Shown here one piece after another: positions 8,523 through 16,555 of a stretch of DNA of 40,026 bases. Numbering within the stretch: the stretch's first letter is position 1; each line of letters starts with the position of its first letter. The stretch comes from Kineosporia sp. R_H_3 (GTDB lineage: Bacteria; Actinomycetota; Actinomycetes; Actinomycetales; Kineosporiaceae), in the NCBI RefSeq assembly GCF_002198675.1, contig NZ_MWLL01000018.1, positions 1 to 40,026 on the forward strand. The letters run 5' to 3'. The translations under genes and the position numbers were made by a program. The notes under the pieces were generated by a model. The model saw nothing but the letters and a program-made list of their open reading frames with translations, did not search any database and had not been told where the DNA came from.

Positions 8523-9550
8523 CGCACACCCACCGAGTGGACGCCCGCCGAGTGGTCTGCCGAGTGGTTTGCGCCGAGCCGGCTGGTCACCGCGGCGGCG
8601 GACAGGCCGGTCAGGGACGCGACGAGCCGGACCTCGGCGGGGTCGGTCCAGGCCGGTCTGCCGGGTCTGTTGAGGAACGCCGCGACCGGGTCGTCGGCTG
8701 CGAGCTTGCGCATCCACGCGAAGCCGGTCGCGAACAGGCCGACCACGACGAGCAGGGCGATCTGCCCGGCGAGGGTGTCGTACGGCTTGACGTAGTCGCC
8801 GCCGAACAGGATGAGGAACCCCGCGAACACGACGGTCATCAGAATCACGATCTGGACCCCGCGCCGCAGTCCCGCGCGGCCCGCGGACACCCGGCGGCGC
8901 ATGTCCAGCTCTTCGCGGGCCGCGGCCGCCAGGCCGCCGAGGACCTCGGCGAGCCGGTCACCGCGGCGTCGGACGTTGAGGATCAGCGCGGCGCACACCA
9001 GGTCGGCGCTCGGGTCGTCGAGCTCGGCGGCCAACCCCAGCAGGGCGGTGTCCATCGGGGCCCGCGCGCGGATCTGCCCGGCGAGGCGGCTCAGCGCGGG
9101 CCGGATCAGCGGCGGGCAGGTCGCCGTGCTGGCCGGGATCGCCTGCTCCAGGCTGGCGTGCGCGGCGATCGTGTCCCGCAGCGACTCCGTCCACACCACC
9201 AGCGCCTCGAGCCGGGCGATCTGCCCCTGCTCGGCGTTCCGGCCACCGAACAGCTGCGGCCAGAACGCCAGCAGCACCGCGACCGCCGCCGCGGCCACCG
9301 GCCATCCCGTGAACAGCACCGTGGCCACACCGGCGGCGGCGCCGAGCGCGAACCGGCCCGACACCGCCGGCGACGACACCCACGCCCGGACCTGCCCCAG
9401 CCGCTGCACAACACGAGCGTCTGGCCGCGAGTCCGGGCGGCCCGCGTCGACCGGGCGGCCGCGCAGCCCGGCGACAAGCAGGACCAGCCCGGCCGCGACC
9501 CCCGCGGCGCACAACGCCGCCGCCAGTGTCCCCAGATGCAGGCCGGGCAT
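8519..9550 (-). CDS. tadB: TadB-like inner-membrane platform protein (type II secretion F domain)
   Basis: A 343-residue integral membrane protein of the GspF superfamily. Helices occur near the N-terminus (LAAALCAAGVAAGLVLLVAG), around residues 70-110, and in a C-terminal pair (IVILMTVVFAGFLILFGGDYV and ALLVVVGLFATGFAWM). The cytoplasmic segment has the family-typical LVVWTESLRDTIAAHASLEQAI. It should cooperate with TadC and the TadA ATPase in pilus assembly. The ATG at 9548-9550 overlaps the tadA stop (ATGA) and is preferred to the in-frame start 18 bp upstream. Confidence 0.86.
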   Translation of the reverse strand: MPGLHLGTLAAALCAAGVAAGLVLLVAGLRGRPVDAGRPDSRPDARVVQRLGQVRAWVSSPAVSGRFALGAAAGVATVLFTGWPVAAAAVAVLLAFWPQLFGGRNAEQGQIARLEALVVWTESLRDTIAAHASLEQAIPASTATCPPLIRPALSRLAGQIRARAPMDTALLGLAAELDDPSADLVCAALILNVRRRGDRLAEVLGGLAAAAREELDMRRRVSAGRAGLRRGVQIVILMTVVFAGFLILFGGDYVKPYDTLAGQIALLVVVGLFATGFAWMRKLAADDPVAAFLNRPGRPAWTDPAEVRLVASLTGLSAAAVTSRLGANHSADHSAGVHSVGVR

Positions 9551-11070
9551 CAGCGACCCCCGCTCCACCCGACATCGGCGTACCCACTGCCCGAGTACCC
9601 GTCGGCGCGGTAGGTGTTGCCGCCGTACCCGTTGCTGGCGTGCGTGTTGCTGGCATGGGTGTTGCTGGTGTGGGTCCAGCCGGGGGCATCGTTGTAGCCG
9701 GCTTCCTCGAGCTTGCGCAGCCGGCTGATCGGGATCTCGATGTCTCGGACGGCGGCGCCGTCCTGGCCTTCGGTGAAGATCCGGGACCGGGTGACCCGGC
9801 CGTCGGCGGAGCCGGTGACCTCCAGGACTTCCATCACCGCGCGGCGGCCGCCGGCGCGGGGGTTCTTGCGGACGAACACGACGAAGTCCAGCGTCGAGCC
9901 GATCAGGGAGTGCGAGACGTCGAAGGACAGGCCCTCGTGCTGTGCCGCGTAGGTCGCGAGCCGGCCGAAGACGTCGGCGGCGTCCCGGGCGTGGATCGTC
10001 GACAGGGACCCGTCGTTCCCCTGGCTCATCGCCGAGAGCATCTCGACGACCTCCGACCCCAGGACCTCACCGACGATCACCCGGGACGGGTTCTGCCGGC
10101 GGGTCCGGCGCACCAGCTGGCCGATGCTCACCCCGCCACCGGTTCCGCCGGCGCTGTCCGGGGACCCGAGGACCTCCTCCATCTCCACCACGTCGGGGTG
10201 CAGGTCGGGGTGGCGGCGCAGCCCCAGCTCGAGGGCCCGTTCGACGGTGATCAGTCGCTCGTGCGGCGGGATGCAGTTGATCAGTGCCCGCAGCAGGGTG
10301 GTCTTCCCGGCGTCGGTGGCGCCGGCGACCATGATGTTGCAGCGGGACAGGACCGCCGCCCGCAGGAACGCCGCGAGCTGCTCGTCGACTGTGCCCAACT
10401 CGACCAGCGTCGTCGCCCTGCCCACCCCACTGCCCGGCCCGCTGCCGTTGCCGCGGCTGGTGCTGTTGGTGGTTCGGGCCTGGGGTGGGATCTCGTCGAG
10501 GAACATCTGCGGGAACCGGTTGCGGCGGATGGAGATCGACGGCCGCTCCGAGGCGACCATGATCGCCGACAGTCGCGAGCCGTCGGGCAGTCGCAGGTCC
10601 AGCTCGGGGGTGGCCGGGGTGAACGGGCGGGCGTTGAGCCCGGCATAGGCACCGAGGTTGCGGACGATGTCGACCAGGTCCTCGTCCGTGGCCGCGACCG
10701 GCCGGTCCCGGACCTTGCTGCCGTCCGCGCGGGTCACCCAGACCTCGTCGCAGCCGTTGATGTCGATGTTCTCCACACCGGCGTCGTCCAGCAGCGCCTG
10801 CAGCGCACCCGCCCCGTACATCGCGGCGTCGATCGCCTCGACGAGCCGCACGTCGTACGACCCGTCGGGCAGCTCCTGCCCGGCCGCGATCTGTTCCTGC
10901 ATGTACCGCTGTACGGCGTCCCGAGCGAAGCTCAACGCGAGCTGCCGCTCGTCCGCCGAAGCCAGCGCGGCACCCTGCTGCTCGTACTGCTGCTTCGTGG
11001 CGGTCATCCGGTCGGCGACCTCCGCCTGCAACCGGCGGACCAGTCCGTAGTTCAACGCCGGCGCCGTCAC
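9550..11070 (-). CDS. tadA: TadA/CpaF secretion ATPase
   Basis: This is the cytoplasmic hexameric ATPase that powers Tad pilus assembly. The protein (506 residues) has the Walker A GATDAGKTT at 250-258, a Walker B-like VIVGEVLG at 331-338, and the STIHARDA histidine box at 357-364. The N-terminal domain (70-190) matches CpaF-type proteins (NIDINGCDEVWV). The last 45 residues form a Ser/Asn/Gly/Tyr-rich tail with a repeated NTHAS unit, which is not part of the ATPase fold and is unusual. Both junctions are 4-bp overlaps. Family is certain; the role of the tail is unknown. Confidence 0.93.
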   Translation of the reverse strand: MTAPALNYGLVRRLQAEVADRMTATKQQYEQQGAALASADERQLALSFARDAVQRYMQEQIAAGQELPDGSYDVRLVEAIDAAMYGAGALQALLDDAGVENIDINGCDEVWVTRADGSKVRDRPVAATDEDLVDIVRNLGAYAGLNARPFTPATPELDLRLPDGSRLSAIMVASERPSISIRRNRFPQMFLDEIPPQARTTNSTSRGNGSGPGSGVGRATTLVELGTVDEQLAAFLRAAVLSRCNIMVAGATDAGKTTLLRALINCIPPHERLITVERALELGLRRHPDLHPDVVEMEEVLGSPDSAGGTGGGVSIGQLVRRTRRQNPSRVIVGEVLGSEVVEMLSAMSQGNDGSLSTIHARDAADVFGRLATYAAQHEGLSFDVSHSLIGSTLDFVVFVRKNPRAGGRRAVMEVLEVTGSADGRVTRSRIFTEGQDGAAVRDIEIPISRLRKLEEAGYNDAPGWTHTSNTHASNTHASNGYGGNTYRADGYSGSGYADVGWSGGR

Positions 11071-12146
11071 CGAGCCGCCTCGTGCCGGCCGGCCGCAGAC
11101 GCACGGGCGTGGTCGGCCACACCGCGCGCTGCGGCCGGCTGTGCTGACGAACGAGGTGCTGACGAGTGCGGCGCTGACGAATGGGGGGCTGCGGCGTTCG
11201 GGCCCGGGACGGGGACCCCGGACGGCGGCGGCCAGGACCCAGGCGCAGCGCCTCCGTCAATGGGAGTCGCTGCCGCAGAACGCGTCAGCACCGGAGCAGC
11301 GGCCGCCGCAGCAGGCGATGCCGACGGCGATGCGGACGGCGATGCGGACGGCGATGCGGCCGGCGATGCGGACGGCGCGATGAGCTCAGGCCACCAGCTG
11401 CCGAGCGTCGCCGCGAGTTCGCCGGCACTGGCGAACAGGTCGCTGCGCGCGGCGCGCTTCGGCAACTCCCCGGCGCGCAGCGAAGTTGCCGACGCGGGGT
11501 CGGTCGCGACGTACCCGGCGACCGGGATCGGTGACCCGCCGGCCTGCAGCATGTGGCTCACCTGACGCACCGCGGCCGTGGCCTCCTTGCGCGGGGCTGT
11601 CACCACGACCGCCACCGGGTGCCGCTTCAGCCGTGGGTCGCCGAGGGTGTGCGCGAGCTCGTTCACCCTCTCCCGCAGGTGATACAGGTCCTCGACACTG
11701 ACCCGGGTCACCACCAGAACGGCGGTCGCCGCCCGAGCCAGCGCCGCCGCCGGGTTGCCCGGCTGGAACCGGCCCAGGTCGGCGATCACCGTCCCCGGCC
11801 AGGCCGCGGCGACACCTGCGACGGCCGGCCACAGGGCACGCATCGGCTGGTAGGCCTGCGCACCCGCCGGGCCCGGCACGACCGGCAGCCCCCACGCCGT
11901 CGCCTGGCAGTACCTGGCGAGGTCCGCGGCCGGTAGACCGGTCCGGGCATCAGCAGCCAGCGTCAGCAGCCCGGGTTCGGCGGCGAGAAGCTGCCCGGTC
12001 GAGGGCTGCTTCGCGCGGAACGCGAGGTCACCCCCCGAGGAGTCGGCCTCGAGCAGCATCCGCTCCCCCGGCCACGCGATGCCCAACGCCGCCGCCAGCG
12101 TCGTCACCCCAGGGGACCCCTTGTCGGCGCAGACCCCGACGATCAC
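11067..12146 (-). CDS. CpaE/TadZ-like ParA-superfamily protein with SPSA-repeat tail
   Basis: The 359-residue product starts with a ParA/MinD-type fold (MIVGVCADKGSPGVTT, then LLEADSSGGDLAFR and the VIADLGRFQPG strand). CpaE/TadZ proteins localise the Tad machine at the cell pole. The P-loop keeps the signature lysine K9, but the usual second lysine is valine (V14), so nucleotide binding or hydrolysis may be weak. I recall similar P-loops in other actinobacterial relatives. From about residue 255 the protein is low complexity: tandem PSAS units encoded by repeats of 12 bp at about 11314-11380, then repeated SAPHS units. It joins its neighbours by ATGA overlaps. Confidence 0.78.
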   Translation of the reverse strand: MIVGVCADKGSPGVTTLAAALGIAWPGERMLLEADSSGGDLAFRAKQPSTGQLLAAEPGLLTLAADARTGLPAADLARYCQATAWGLPVVPGPAGAQAYQPMRALWPAVAGVAAAWPGTVIADLGRFQPGNPAAALARAATAVLVVTRVSVEDLYHLRERVNELAHTLGDPRLKRHPVAVVVTAPRKEATAAVRQVSHMLQAGGSPIPVAGYVATDPASATSLRAGELPKRAARSDLFASAGELAATLGSWWPELIAPSASPAASPSASPSASPSASPAAAAAAPVLTRSAAATPIDGGAAPGSWPPPSGVPVPGPNAAAPHSSAPHSSAPRSSAQPAAARGVADHARASAAGRHEAAR

Positions 12147-12802
12147 TGCGCCGCGACCTTGATCAGCGCGATCTGGCCCGCGCCGCTGGCCGCGGCCACC
12201 GGGACCGCCTGCGTCTTCTGCACCACCAGGGTCAGCAGCGTCCCGCCGAGCTGGCTCGGGTCCTCCCGCGCCGCGAACACCCGCGCCCGCCCCACCAGGA
12301 CCTCCGGCGGGCCCGGCTTGGCCGACGACCCCGACGGCAGCGCCACCACCTCGACGACATCACCGGGACGAAGACCGTCCGCAGGGATCTGCCCCGGCTT
12401 CACCACCACACCCACCTGGGCCTCCGTGGCCGCGAGAACCGCCCCGGAGGTGACCATCGACCGCTGCAGCAGCATGTTCGGCAACAGCCGCACCGCCGCG
12501 GTCTGCCCGACCACCGACTCCAACCCCGAACCCGCGATCGCCGTCACCCCGCCGGCCACAGCGACCGTCGACAGGTCGGCCCGGACGATCTGCCGGCCCT
12601 CCGGCACTTCACGGACCACCACGACGACAGCGGTCTTCGCGCCCGCCGCGGTGTAGAGGTACGCGCCGATCGCCGCGAACCCCACCACCAGAGCCACCCC
12701 GAGTGCCACCCAACCCGGCCGGCGTTGCCTGGTAGGCAACGCAGCAGCACGCGCACCAGGCGGCGCCGCAGGCGGGGCGGTGGCCGTTGCCATGGCAGTC
12801 AC
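12143..12802 (-). CDS. SAF-domain membrane protein (CpaB/RcpC-like)
   Basis: A 219-residue protein with a basic N-terminal cytoplasmic segment, one membrane helix (about residues 30-52, GWVALGVALVVGFAAIGAYLYT) and an extracytoplasmic SAF domain (VVVREVPEGRQIVRADLSTV, then LLPNMLLQRSMVTSG and PGDVVEVVAL). In Gram-negative Tad systems CpaB/RcpC belongs to the outer envelope channel; in actinobacteria the SAF protein presumably assembles or guides the pilus through the wall. The GTG at 12800-12802 has GGAAGG nine bases upstream; an in-frame ATG three codons later is the alternative. Confidence 0.8.
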   Translation of the reverse strand: MTAMATATAPPAAPPGARAAALPTRQRRPGWVALGVALVVGFAAIGAYLYTAAGAKTAVVVVVREVPEGRQIVRADLSTVAVAGGVTAIAGSGLESVVGQTAAVRLLPNMLLQRSMVTSGAVLAATEAQVGVVVKPGQIPADGLRPGDVVEVVALPSGSSAKPGPPEVLVGRARVFAAREDPSQLGGTLLTLVVQKTQAVPVAAASGAGQIALIKVAAQ

Positions 12803-12818
12803 CGGACTGTCCCTTCCG

Positions 12819-13725
12819 TCACCGGGTCACGACCTGGATCTGCTGAACGACGAACGACGACGACGCCTGCGTCCGCATCGCAGGCAGCGTCCCCCCGGTA
12901 CCGCCGGAGCCGCGCCAGGTCACCGTCCACTCGATCGACAGCGTCGCTGTCAGCGGGGCCGCAGAGACCCGCTCGTATCGGAACCCGCAGCCGCCGGCCG
13001 TAGGAGCCGCGTTCCCGTCCGCCTCCCGCCAAGGTCGCCCAGGACCAGGACTAGGACAGGCGACAGTCGCGCTGCCGTCCCCCGGCGTGAACGACAACTG
13101 GGCCGGGGTGACGGCCACCTCCGCCCAGACAGCGCCAGCCGCCGCGCGCCGAAAACGGAGTCCACGACGCCGGGTCCGTCCAGACCCAGGTCCACAAGTT
13201 CACCCACGTGTACGGGACCCCGGCATCGGTGTTCGACTCAGACGGCGACCGACGCATCACCGGACTCGGCATCGTCAAGGAGTCCAAGGCGCGCCGGGCA
13301 AGCTCCTCCGGAGTTGGGCCAGCGGGAGGAGCAGCCAGCCACACCTGCCTGGATGTTGGAGCGAGACCCTGGTTCGTCGTGCACCAGTACACGGCACCGT
13401 CCGTATGCCCGGCCCACACGGGGTCCGTCTGCGGAGGCTGCGGGCTAGCGAGCGAGAGGTAGCACTGCATCTGGTTGGACCAGGTGCCTCCAGACGCTGT
13501 GCAGGACACTGGCGTACCGTCACGCAGGCATTCGTTCCTGCCTCCGGAGCCGCCGCCTCCGCCCCCGGTCCCTGGCGTTGGAGGGGTAATGACCTCGATC
13601 GTGCACTGTCCAGTGAAGGGGTCGCAGCCAGCGTCCTGCCCTGCGGCCTGCGCTCCGGAGGCTGGGAGAACGAGCGCCACCACGGCCAACACGACGGCCA
13701 CTGTCAGGCTCAGGCTGCGGTGCAT
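12819..13725 (-). pseudogene. Frameshifted exported protein of the Tad operon
   Basis: Two reading frames encode what looks like one secreted protein. The first (ATG at 13725) has a signal peptide ending in SGAQA-AG, a Gly-rich linker and WVNLWTWVWTDPASWTPF. It then loses protein-like character at about 13150-13170. A second frame, open from there to a stop at 12819, continues with GAVWAEVAVTPAQLSFTPGD, GGCGFRY, WTVTWRGSGGTGG and VVQQIQVVTR, as a beta-rich actinobacterial Tad-associated protein would. One extra base near the TTTT run (minus strand CCGTTTTCGGCG) would explain it. It could be a real mutation, a sequencing error or, less likely, programmed shifting. Function is unknown, presumably surface or pilus-associated. 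Confidence 0.75.
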
Positions 13726-14321
13726 GTCCGACTCTTGTCTGCGGTCACCTTCGAGGGGCCCCAGCGTCCGTCAACCTTGATGACCTCAACCGTGAGCTTG
13801 TACGGCGGGGACACGCTGCCGTTGGCGTCTGGGACCAGTTCACCGGTCTTCACCACGTACTTGCGCCATGTTGGCGCCGGTGTCATGCAATCGGTCAGCA
13901 CAATCAACGGGTATGGCTGGGCGGCCAGGTCGACCGACTGCACCTTGACGCGAGGACGACCGGGGGTGCCACGGAAAGCGGTCTTCTCATTGGCCAGGCC
14001 TGCGATGTAGTCGATGTACTGGATCCGGATCGGATCGAAGGCGACGGAGGTGAACGCCTTCGCGCTCTCCTCGTCCTTCGAGAACGCTGCAGGGTCACGT
14101 TCAGCATCCTTCGCCGCCCGCCAGAACGCCTCGTATGCGTCGAGCGCCGGCTGAGCCGCCGGATCGACAGCGGGGCTCACGCTCGGGGACGACGTCGGGG
14201 TCAGTGTGGTGGAGGTCGGCGCTGGCTGGATGCGCGGCTCGCTTCCGCCAGAGCATGCAGTCAGCAGAAGGCCGCCGCACACAGCGGCAACGAAGGCGGC
14301 CCTACTCCCCCGGCGACTCAC
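13710..14321 (-). CDS. Lipoprotein, first gene of the Tad operon
   Basis: The 203-residue product has a lipoprotein signal peptide with lipobox LLTAC, a Ser/Thr/Pro-rich linker, and a compact domain containing ALDAYEAFWRAAKDAERDPAA and ending near RWGPSKVTADKS. Such small NTF2-like or undefined lipoproteins commonly accompany actinobacterial exported-protein clusters. I cannot assign a function. GTG at 14319-14321 was chosen because GGAAGGG lies nine bases upstream; the in-frame ATG at 14330 sits too close to that RBS. The 3' end overlaps the next gene by 16 bp. It lies just downstream of the palindrome array at 14353-14412 and is probably the first gene read from it. Confidence 0.7.
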   Translation of the reverse strand: MSRRGSRAAFVAAVCGGLLLTACSGGSEPRIQPAPTSTTLTPTSSPSVSPAVDPAAQPALDAYEAFWRAAKDAERDPAAFSKDEESAKAFTSVAFDPIRIQYIDYIAGLANEKTAFRGTPGRPRVKVQSVDLAAQPYPLIVLTDCMTPAPTWRKYVVKTGELVPDANGSVSPPYKLTVEVIKVDGRWGPSKVTADKSRTCTAA

Positions 14322-14352
14322 GACTCGCATCCCTTCCCAGACAGGCGACAGT

Positions 14353-14425
14353 CCGATCACACGCGTCGTGTGATCGGTCGCAGGGCCGTGCGACCGATCA
14401 CGCGGGTGATCGTTGGCGTAGTCAA
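14353..14425 (-). promoter_or_regulatory. Operator array of interlocked palindromes at the Tad operon promoter
   Basis: Three perfect inverted repeats share arms: CCGATCACACG-CGT-CGTGTGATCGG (14353-14377), GATCGGTCGCA-6 bp-TGCGACCGATC (14372-14399) and CGATCAC-GCGG-GTGATCG (14395-14412). The CGATCAC/GTGATCG half-site occurs four times in 60 bp. A -35-like TTGACT (forward AGTCAA, 14420-14425) lies 17 bp from CGTGAT (14397-14402), so the sites would overlap the promoter of the lipoprotein-Tad operon. A regulator binding several dimers is likely. Mutually exclusive RNA hairpins (attenuation) are also possible. Confidence 0.65.
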
Positions 14426-14769
14426 GCGAGACCTGGCACCCAGGTCAAGCCCCTGGTGCGCACCTGACACCGATGCCTATGGCAGGGCGACAGGGCTGCG
14501 CTCGCGGCTTGCGCCCCTTGCCGACTGATGCTCGACGCTAGTGGCGGACTGTGACCCCGGGCGTCTGAGCTGTGATCCACTGATGGTATCCACCGCCCGT
14601 CTTCACGAGTCACGCCACGGCCGGTGGCCTGCATCCCCTCACCGGGGATGATCAAGGAGGGAACGGGGGTGGTGCCGAGAGAACGAAACCGTTTGCCGGC
14701 GCCGGGCCGTCGGCTTCAGCGCTGATCTGCCCTCTAGACACGAACGCGCAGCATGCAAGCCTGGATAGG
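14426..14769. other. Intergenic region without a supported gene
   Basis: Reading frames here (for example a 77-codon one at 14422-14655 on the minus strand) lack an RBS and protein-like character. A 7-bp hairpin, CATCCCC-TCACC-GGGGATG (14632-14650), lies about 120 bp downstream of the small membrane-protein gene and could be its terminator. Confidence 0.4.
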
Positions 14770-14889
14770 TCACCTCACGAGCACTGTGACGATCCATGCG
14801 ACGTAGCCCGCGGCGATGGTGCCAAAGCCGATCAGTGTCGCTCTGTTGCTCCGACGCCGGCGGCGCTGCTCACGATCTTCTATGTCCAT
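14770..14889 (-). CDS. 39-residue membrane mini-protein
   Basis: A short frame starting with ATG at 14887-14889 is preceded by an excellent RBS (GGAGGA, five bases upstream). The product has a charged, Arg-rich N-terminus (MDIEDREQRRRRRSNRA), then one hydrophobic helix (TLIGFGTIAAGYVAWIVTVLV) ending in Arg. That is the pattern of a small inner-membrane protein with its N-terminus inside. It lies 53 bp downstream of the NlpC/P60 gene stop on the same strand and may be cotranscribed with it. No family was recognised; automatic annotation would usually omit it. Confidence 0.6.
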   Translation of the reverse strand: MDIEDREQRRRRRSNRATLIGFGTIAAGYVAWIVTVLVR

Positions 14890-14942
14890 GGGATTCCTCC
14901 GTCTGTGGTCTTCCAACCGGCCAGCGACGGGCGGCTCAGGTT

Positions 14943-16028
14943 TCACAGACGGACCACAGCGACCAGATTTTTGTACATTACGGCCTTCACCCGCACGGAG
15001 TCGCCGGTCTGCGGTGCGGTCACCATCATGCCGTTACCTAGATAGATCGCGACGTGGCTGATCGGTGAGTAGAAGAAGACCAGGTCGCCTGCCCGCATGT
15101 CCGCTGAAGACACCCGCGTCCCGTAGGTGGCCTGCATGCGTGAGCTGTGCGGAAGGGAGACGCCTCCGCGAGCCCAAGCCTGCATCGTCAGGCCGCTGCA
15201 GTCGAAGCTGTCTGGCCCGGCCGCGCCCCAGCGATACGGGTCACCGATCTGCGCGCAGGCGTAGGCCAGCACCGCCTTCACCCTGGCCGACGGGGCCGAG
15301 ACGCCAACGTCGCCGCACGTCGTTGACGTGCCGCTCGGTGATGACGTGGGAGGAGGCGCTCCGCTGCCGTCATCCTGTGCCGCGCGGCGCTCGGCATCTC
15401 TGCTCGCCCGATCCAGGGCGCGGCGCTGTTCTGCGGTCAGGCGGGACAGCAGAGCCTGCGCTGCGGCGAGCTTCGCCTCCACGGCTCGCCGCGCGCCCGC
15501 GAGCTTGGCGTCCGCGGAGGAAACCTTGGCCTTCTGGCGACCCAGGTCGGCGATATCCGTCGCGAGTTCGCGCTGCTCCGCCTTGAGTCTCAACACCGCG
15601 GTCGTCTGTCGGTCAGCAAGCGTTTCCACGACTCCGGCTTGCGCGAGAAGAGTGTCGGGATCGTCGCCCAGGTACAACTCGAGGGTTCCGAACGAACCGT
15701 TGCGGTATGACTCAGCGGCCAACTGGCCGACGAGGCGCTGTGACTCCTGAACTCTGCGTCGCTGGGCATCCAGCCGGACCTGGGCGGCGCCGACACGCAC
15801 GTCCAGACCCTTGAGCTGCTCACGAGTGTCGTTGTAGCTCTCGGAGGCAATCTCTGCCTCATGCCGGAGTTTCTCAACCTTCGCCTGCAGCGTGCTGATG
15901 TCGACGGTCGGGCTTGCCTGAGCCCCGCCGGCCGCTACGACGATGAGCACCGAACTGAGAACGACGGCTAGACGCATGCGGGTGACCGAAACGGATGGCC
16001 TGGCGGGGTCGAAGGAGATACCGCGCAA
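14943..16028 (-). CDS. Secreted coiled-coil NlpC/P60 cell-wall hydrolase
   Basis: A 361-residue protein of RipA-like or actinobacterial P60 type. It has a signal peptide (helix about 18-35, AQA-SP), two long coiled-coil stretches (about 43-110 and 138-215), a Ser/Thr/Pro linker and a C-terminal NlpC/P60 domain (245-361). Catalytic residues are C277 (FDCSGL) and H325 (ISHVAIYLGNG), with the third polar residue expected shortly after. It should cut peptidoglycan stem peptides outside the cell, with the coiled coil controlling access or binding a divisome partner. A TTG start at 16026-16028 with GGAG about 10 bases upstream is used; ATG at 15977 lacks an RBS but would give a more usual signal peptide. 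It may open the wall for the Tad pilus, which is inference from position only. Confidence 0.85.
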   Translation of the reverse strand: MRGISFDPARPSVSVTRMRLAVVLSSVLIVVAAGGAQASPTVDISTLQAKVEKLRHEAEIASESYNDTREQLKGLDVRVGAAQVRLDAQRRRVQESQRLVGQLAAESYRNGSFGTLELYLGDDPDTLLAQAGVVETLADRQTTAVLRLKAEQRELATDIADLGRQKAKVSSADAKLAGARRAVEAKLAAAQALLSRLTAEQRRALDRASRDAERRAAQDDGSGAPPPTSSPSGTSTTCGDVGVSAPSARVKAVLAYACAQIGDPYRWGAAGPDSFDCSGLTMQAWARGGVSLPHSSRMQATYGTRVSSADMRAGDLVFFYSPISHVAIYLGNGMMVTAPQTGDSVRVKAVMYKNLVAVVRL

Positions 16029-16555
16029 GTGAGAGTCACTCCATCTGTCGTCGGACCAGCGGGTGCGCGAACCTTGACCGCGCGCCCGACGTGAGTCGAA
16101 CCTTGTCGAAGCCGCGGCCAGGGCCGGCAGCCGTTCGGGAAGTACACTGGTGGGACGTCAACGGCCTGACGGGCCGCCTGGACCAGCTGGTGGTTCGCCT
16201 AGCGGTCGTGGGAGACCTTAGCGGTATCGCCGTGCGGCGGCCAGATGTCCTCGCCACCTTGTGGCTATGGTCCGGCCCGGCCGGGCCGCGACTGGCGGCC
16301 CAGGTGTGTTCAGCAGCCCAGGTAGTGCTAGTCCATTCGCTCTCCGTTACGCCCAACACTGGCACGTTCGCGGGGAGTCGCTGCGTCGACGCATAGAGCA
16401 ACTATTCCCTGGCGACGTAGAGTGAGACTTCCAACCCACTCTCTAACAGGGCAGTCGGCTTCGGCGGCTCCCGGCCGCGCTTCGAGACTTGCTACCGCCA
16501 CCGGTGTTCGTCGAGGTCGCAGGCGCTCAGACGGCCGGATCGGCGTACGGCAGCG
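16029..16555. other. Intergenic region without a supported gene
   Basis: Overlapping frames exist on both strands, including a 121-codon frame on the minus strand. None has a convincing RBS plus protein-like composition. I see no strong hairpin or recognisable mobile-element end. Confidence 0.4.

Noticed and set aside
14422-14655. A 77-codon minus-strand frame before the Tad operon
   Set aside because: It would overlap the promoter and operator region, has no RBS and no protein-like pattern.
15995-16401. Frames of 121-133 codons on both strands upstream of the NlpC/P60 gene
   Set aside because: No RBS, no recognisable domain, and composition typical of non-coding high-GC sequence.
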